A DNA stretch of 6,364 bases. Source: an uncultured Ruminococcus sp. (lineage in GTDB: Bacteria; Bacillota; Clostridia; Oscillospirales; Acutalibacteraceae). The notes beneath the pieces were generated by a model. The model was not told where the DNA came from. It made no database searches and was given only the letters and a program-made list of their open reading frames with translations. Both the position numbers and the translations under genes were made by a program. Shown here in pieces: positions 5,901 through 6,364 of the stretch (positions are counted from its first letter, which is position 1; each line of letters opens with the position of its first letter). The stretch is taken from assembly GCA_902803585.1 (NCBI GenBank), contig CADCQO010000281.1, positions 1-6,364 of the forward strand. Reading direction: 5' to 3'.

Positions 5901-5936
5901 AGCAGGCACACCACAAGCAGGTGTGTCTGCTTTTTT
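5901..5936 (+). terminator. Rho-independent terminator of rny
   Basis: AGCAGGCACACC (5901-5912) pairs fully with GGTGTGTCTGCT (5920-5931), 12 base pairs with one G-U, around a 7-base ACAAGCA loop. A T run at 5931-5936 follows. The hairpin starts 6 bases after the rny stop codon. Confidence 0.95.
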
Positions 5937-6009
5937 AGACGACACTGCAGCGTACGGACGGAACACTCAAAAAAGTGGAGAAAAAATAACGGCAGAAGGA
6001 CGTAAAGAC

Positions 6010-6038
6010 TTGTATTTTTTTCCTGCTTCAAGTATAAT
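6010..6038 (+). promoter_or_regulatory. Promoter of the secreted protein gene
   Basis: TTGTAT (6010-6015) is followed by 17 bases and a perfect TATAAT (6033-6038). The predicted start near 6045 gives a leader of about 72 bases before the ATG at 6117. Confidence 0.8.
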
Positions 6039-6087
6039 GTAAAATGTATAAATAGGATTATGAGCGAGAAACAGAATAAAGGAATAA

Positions 6088-6120
6088 ATGAACTACGAAA
6101 GAGGAGGAACCCACCTATGA
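6088..6120 (+). CDS. Possible 10-codon upstream ORF coupled to the secreted protein gene
   Basis: This short frame encodes MNYERGGTHL. AAAGGA (6078-6083) lies 4 bases before its ATG, and its TGA overlaps the ATG of the next gene as ATGA. It runs across the AGGAGG of that gene. Such an arrangement could couple translation of the two frames. Short ORFs arise easily by chance, so confidence is low. Confidence 0.3.
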   Translation: MNYERGGTHL

Positions 6121-6364
6121 AACGAATTGCCGCTCTGTTGGCTGCGGCACTGCTTACGATGACAGTATCTCTGTCTGCTGCAGCCGAACCAGATGATAAT
6201 GATGAAACAGTTGTTGCAGCAAGTCAGGAAATTGAAGACAACCAGCCGGAAGGATCTTCTGCTGATGAAGAGCTTCCGGCTGAAAGCACAGATGGAGATG
6301 CGGACGGAAACGCAGAAGGAAGCACAGACGGAGATGCAGAAGGAAGCACAGACGGAGATGCAGA
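6117..6364 (+). CDS. Secreted acidic repeat protein, N-terminal part (3' partial)
   Basis: Family not recognised; the gene runs off the window. The first 24 or so residues are a typical signal peptide: basic MKR, hydrophobic core AALLAAALLTMTVSL, and a small-residue cleavage region SAAA before Glu-Pro. There is no lipobox cysteine, so this is not a lipoprotein. The mature part is strongly acidic and rich in Asp, Glu, Ser, Ala and Gly, without predicted order, and then enters repeats of GSTDGDAE. Such linkers often connect an exported domain to the cell wall, but no wall anchor or catalytic domain is visible here. AGGAGG at 6102-6107, 9 bases before the ATG, supports this start. An in-frame ATG at 6060 would add 19 residues (MSEKQNKGIN onward) but has poor ribosome-binding spacing. 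Confidence 0.85.
   Translation, partial: MKRIAALLAAALLTMTVSLSAAAEPDDNDETVVAASQEIEDNQPEGSSADEELPAESTDGDADGNAEGSTDGDAEGSTDGDA
6312..6364 (+). repeat. 24-base in-frame tandem repeat
   Basis: Bases 6312-6335 are repeated exactly at 6336-6359 and the next unit begins at 6360, giving 2.2 exact copies up to the window edge. Each unit encodes eight residues (GSTDGDAE in permuted form). A degenerate earlier unit with a 12-base insertion spans 6285-6320. Because the period is a multiple of three, gain or loss of units keeps the frame. Confidence 0.9.

Noticed and set aside
1..6364. Search for CRISPR arrays, insertion sequences, phage, toxin-antitoxin or defence genes
   Set aside because: None is seen. 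The only direct repeats are the tRNA-terminator duplication and the 24-base coding repeat, and remaining reverse-strand frames are shadows of + strand genes.

Overview
The window reads as ordinary chromosome of a Gram-positive Firmicute, probably a Clostridia member of the Ruminococcus/Oscillospiraceae type. Evidence: RNase Y and an ER-type (SipW-like) signal peptidase, AGGAGG-type ribosome binding sites, strong sigma-A-like promoters, U-tailed hairpin terminators, and a tRNA-Arg without an encoded CCA. The lineage is an inference from protein style; no species can be named. Every gene found is on the + strand.

Layout. (1) 1-2339: a metal-uptake ABC operon of the zinc/manganese (cluster 9) class: 3' part of the substrate-binding lipoprotein gene, then the ATPase, then the permease, which overlaps the ATPase by 8 bases. 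(2) 2340-3379: a gap with an extended -10 promoter, an SipW-like signal peptidase, and a terminator. The 108 bases before the chosen start look like a frame-disrupted N-terminal extension. (3) 3423-3592: a complete one-gene tRNA-Arg(ACG) unit with promoter, tRNA and terminator. (4) 3611-3722: a decayed tandem copy of that tRNA and its terminator, displaced by 129 bases. (5) 3830-5936: a consensus-like promoter flanked by inverted repeats, about 450 bases of untranslated or unclear sequence with foldable segments and one protein-like open frame, then rny (RNase Y) and its terminator. (6) 6010-6364: promoter, a small coupled upstream ORF, and the start of a secreted acidic protein whose coding sequence enters a 24-base tandem repeat at the window edge.

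How the genes relate. Only the three transporter genes form an obvious functional unit. The signal peptidase, tRNA, RNase Y and secreted protein appear to be separate transcription units. The secreted protein has a signal peptide, but nothing here ties it to the neighbouring signal peptidase.

I see no CRISPR array, insertion sequence, phage gene, toxin-antitoxin pair or defence system. The best leads are non-coding or degenerate sequence: the tRNA relic, the frame-disrupted upstream segment of the signal peptidase gene, and the long structured leader of rny.
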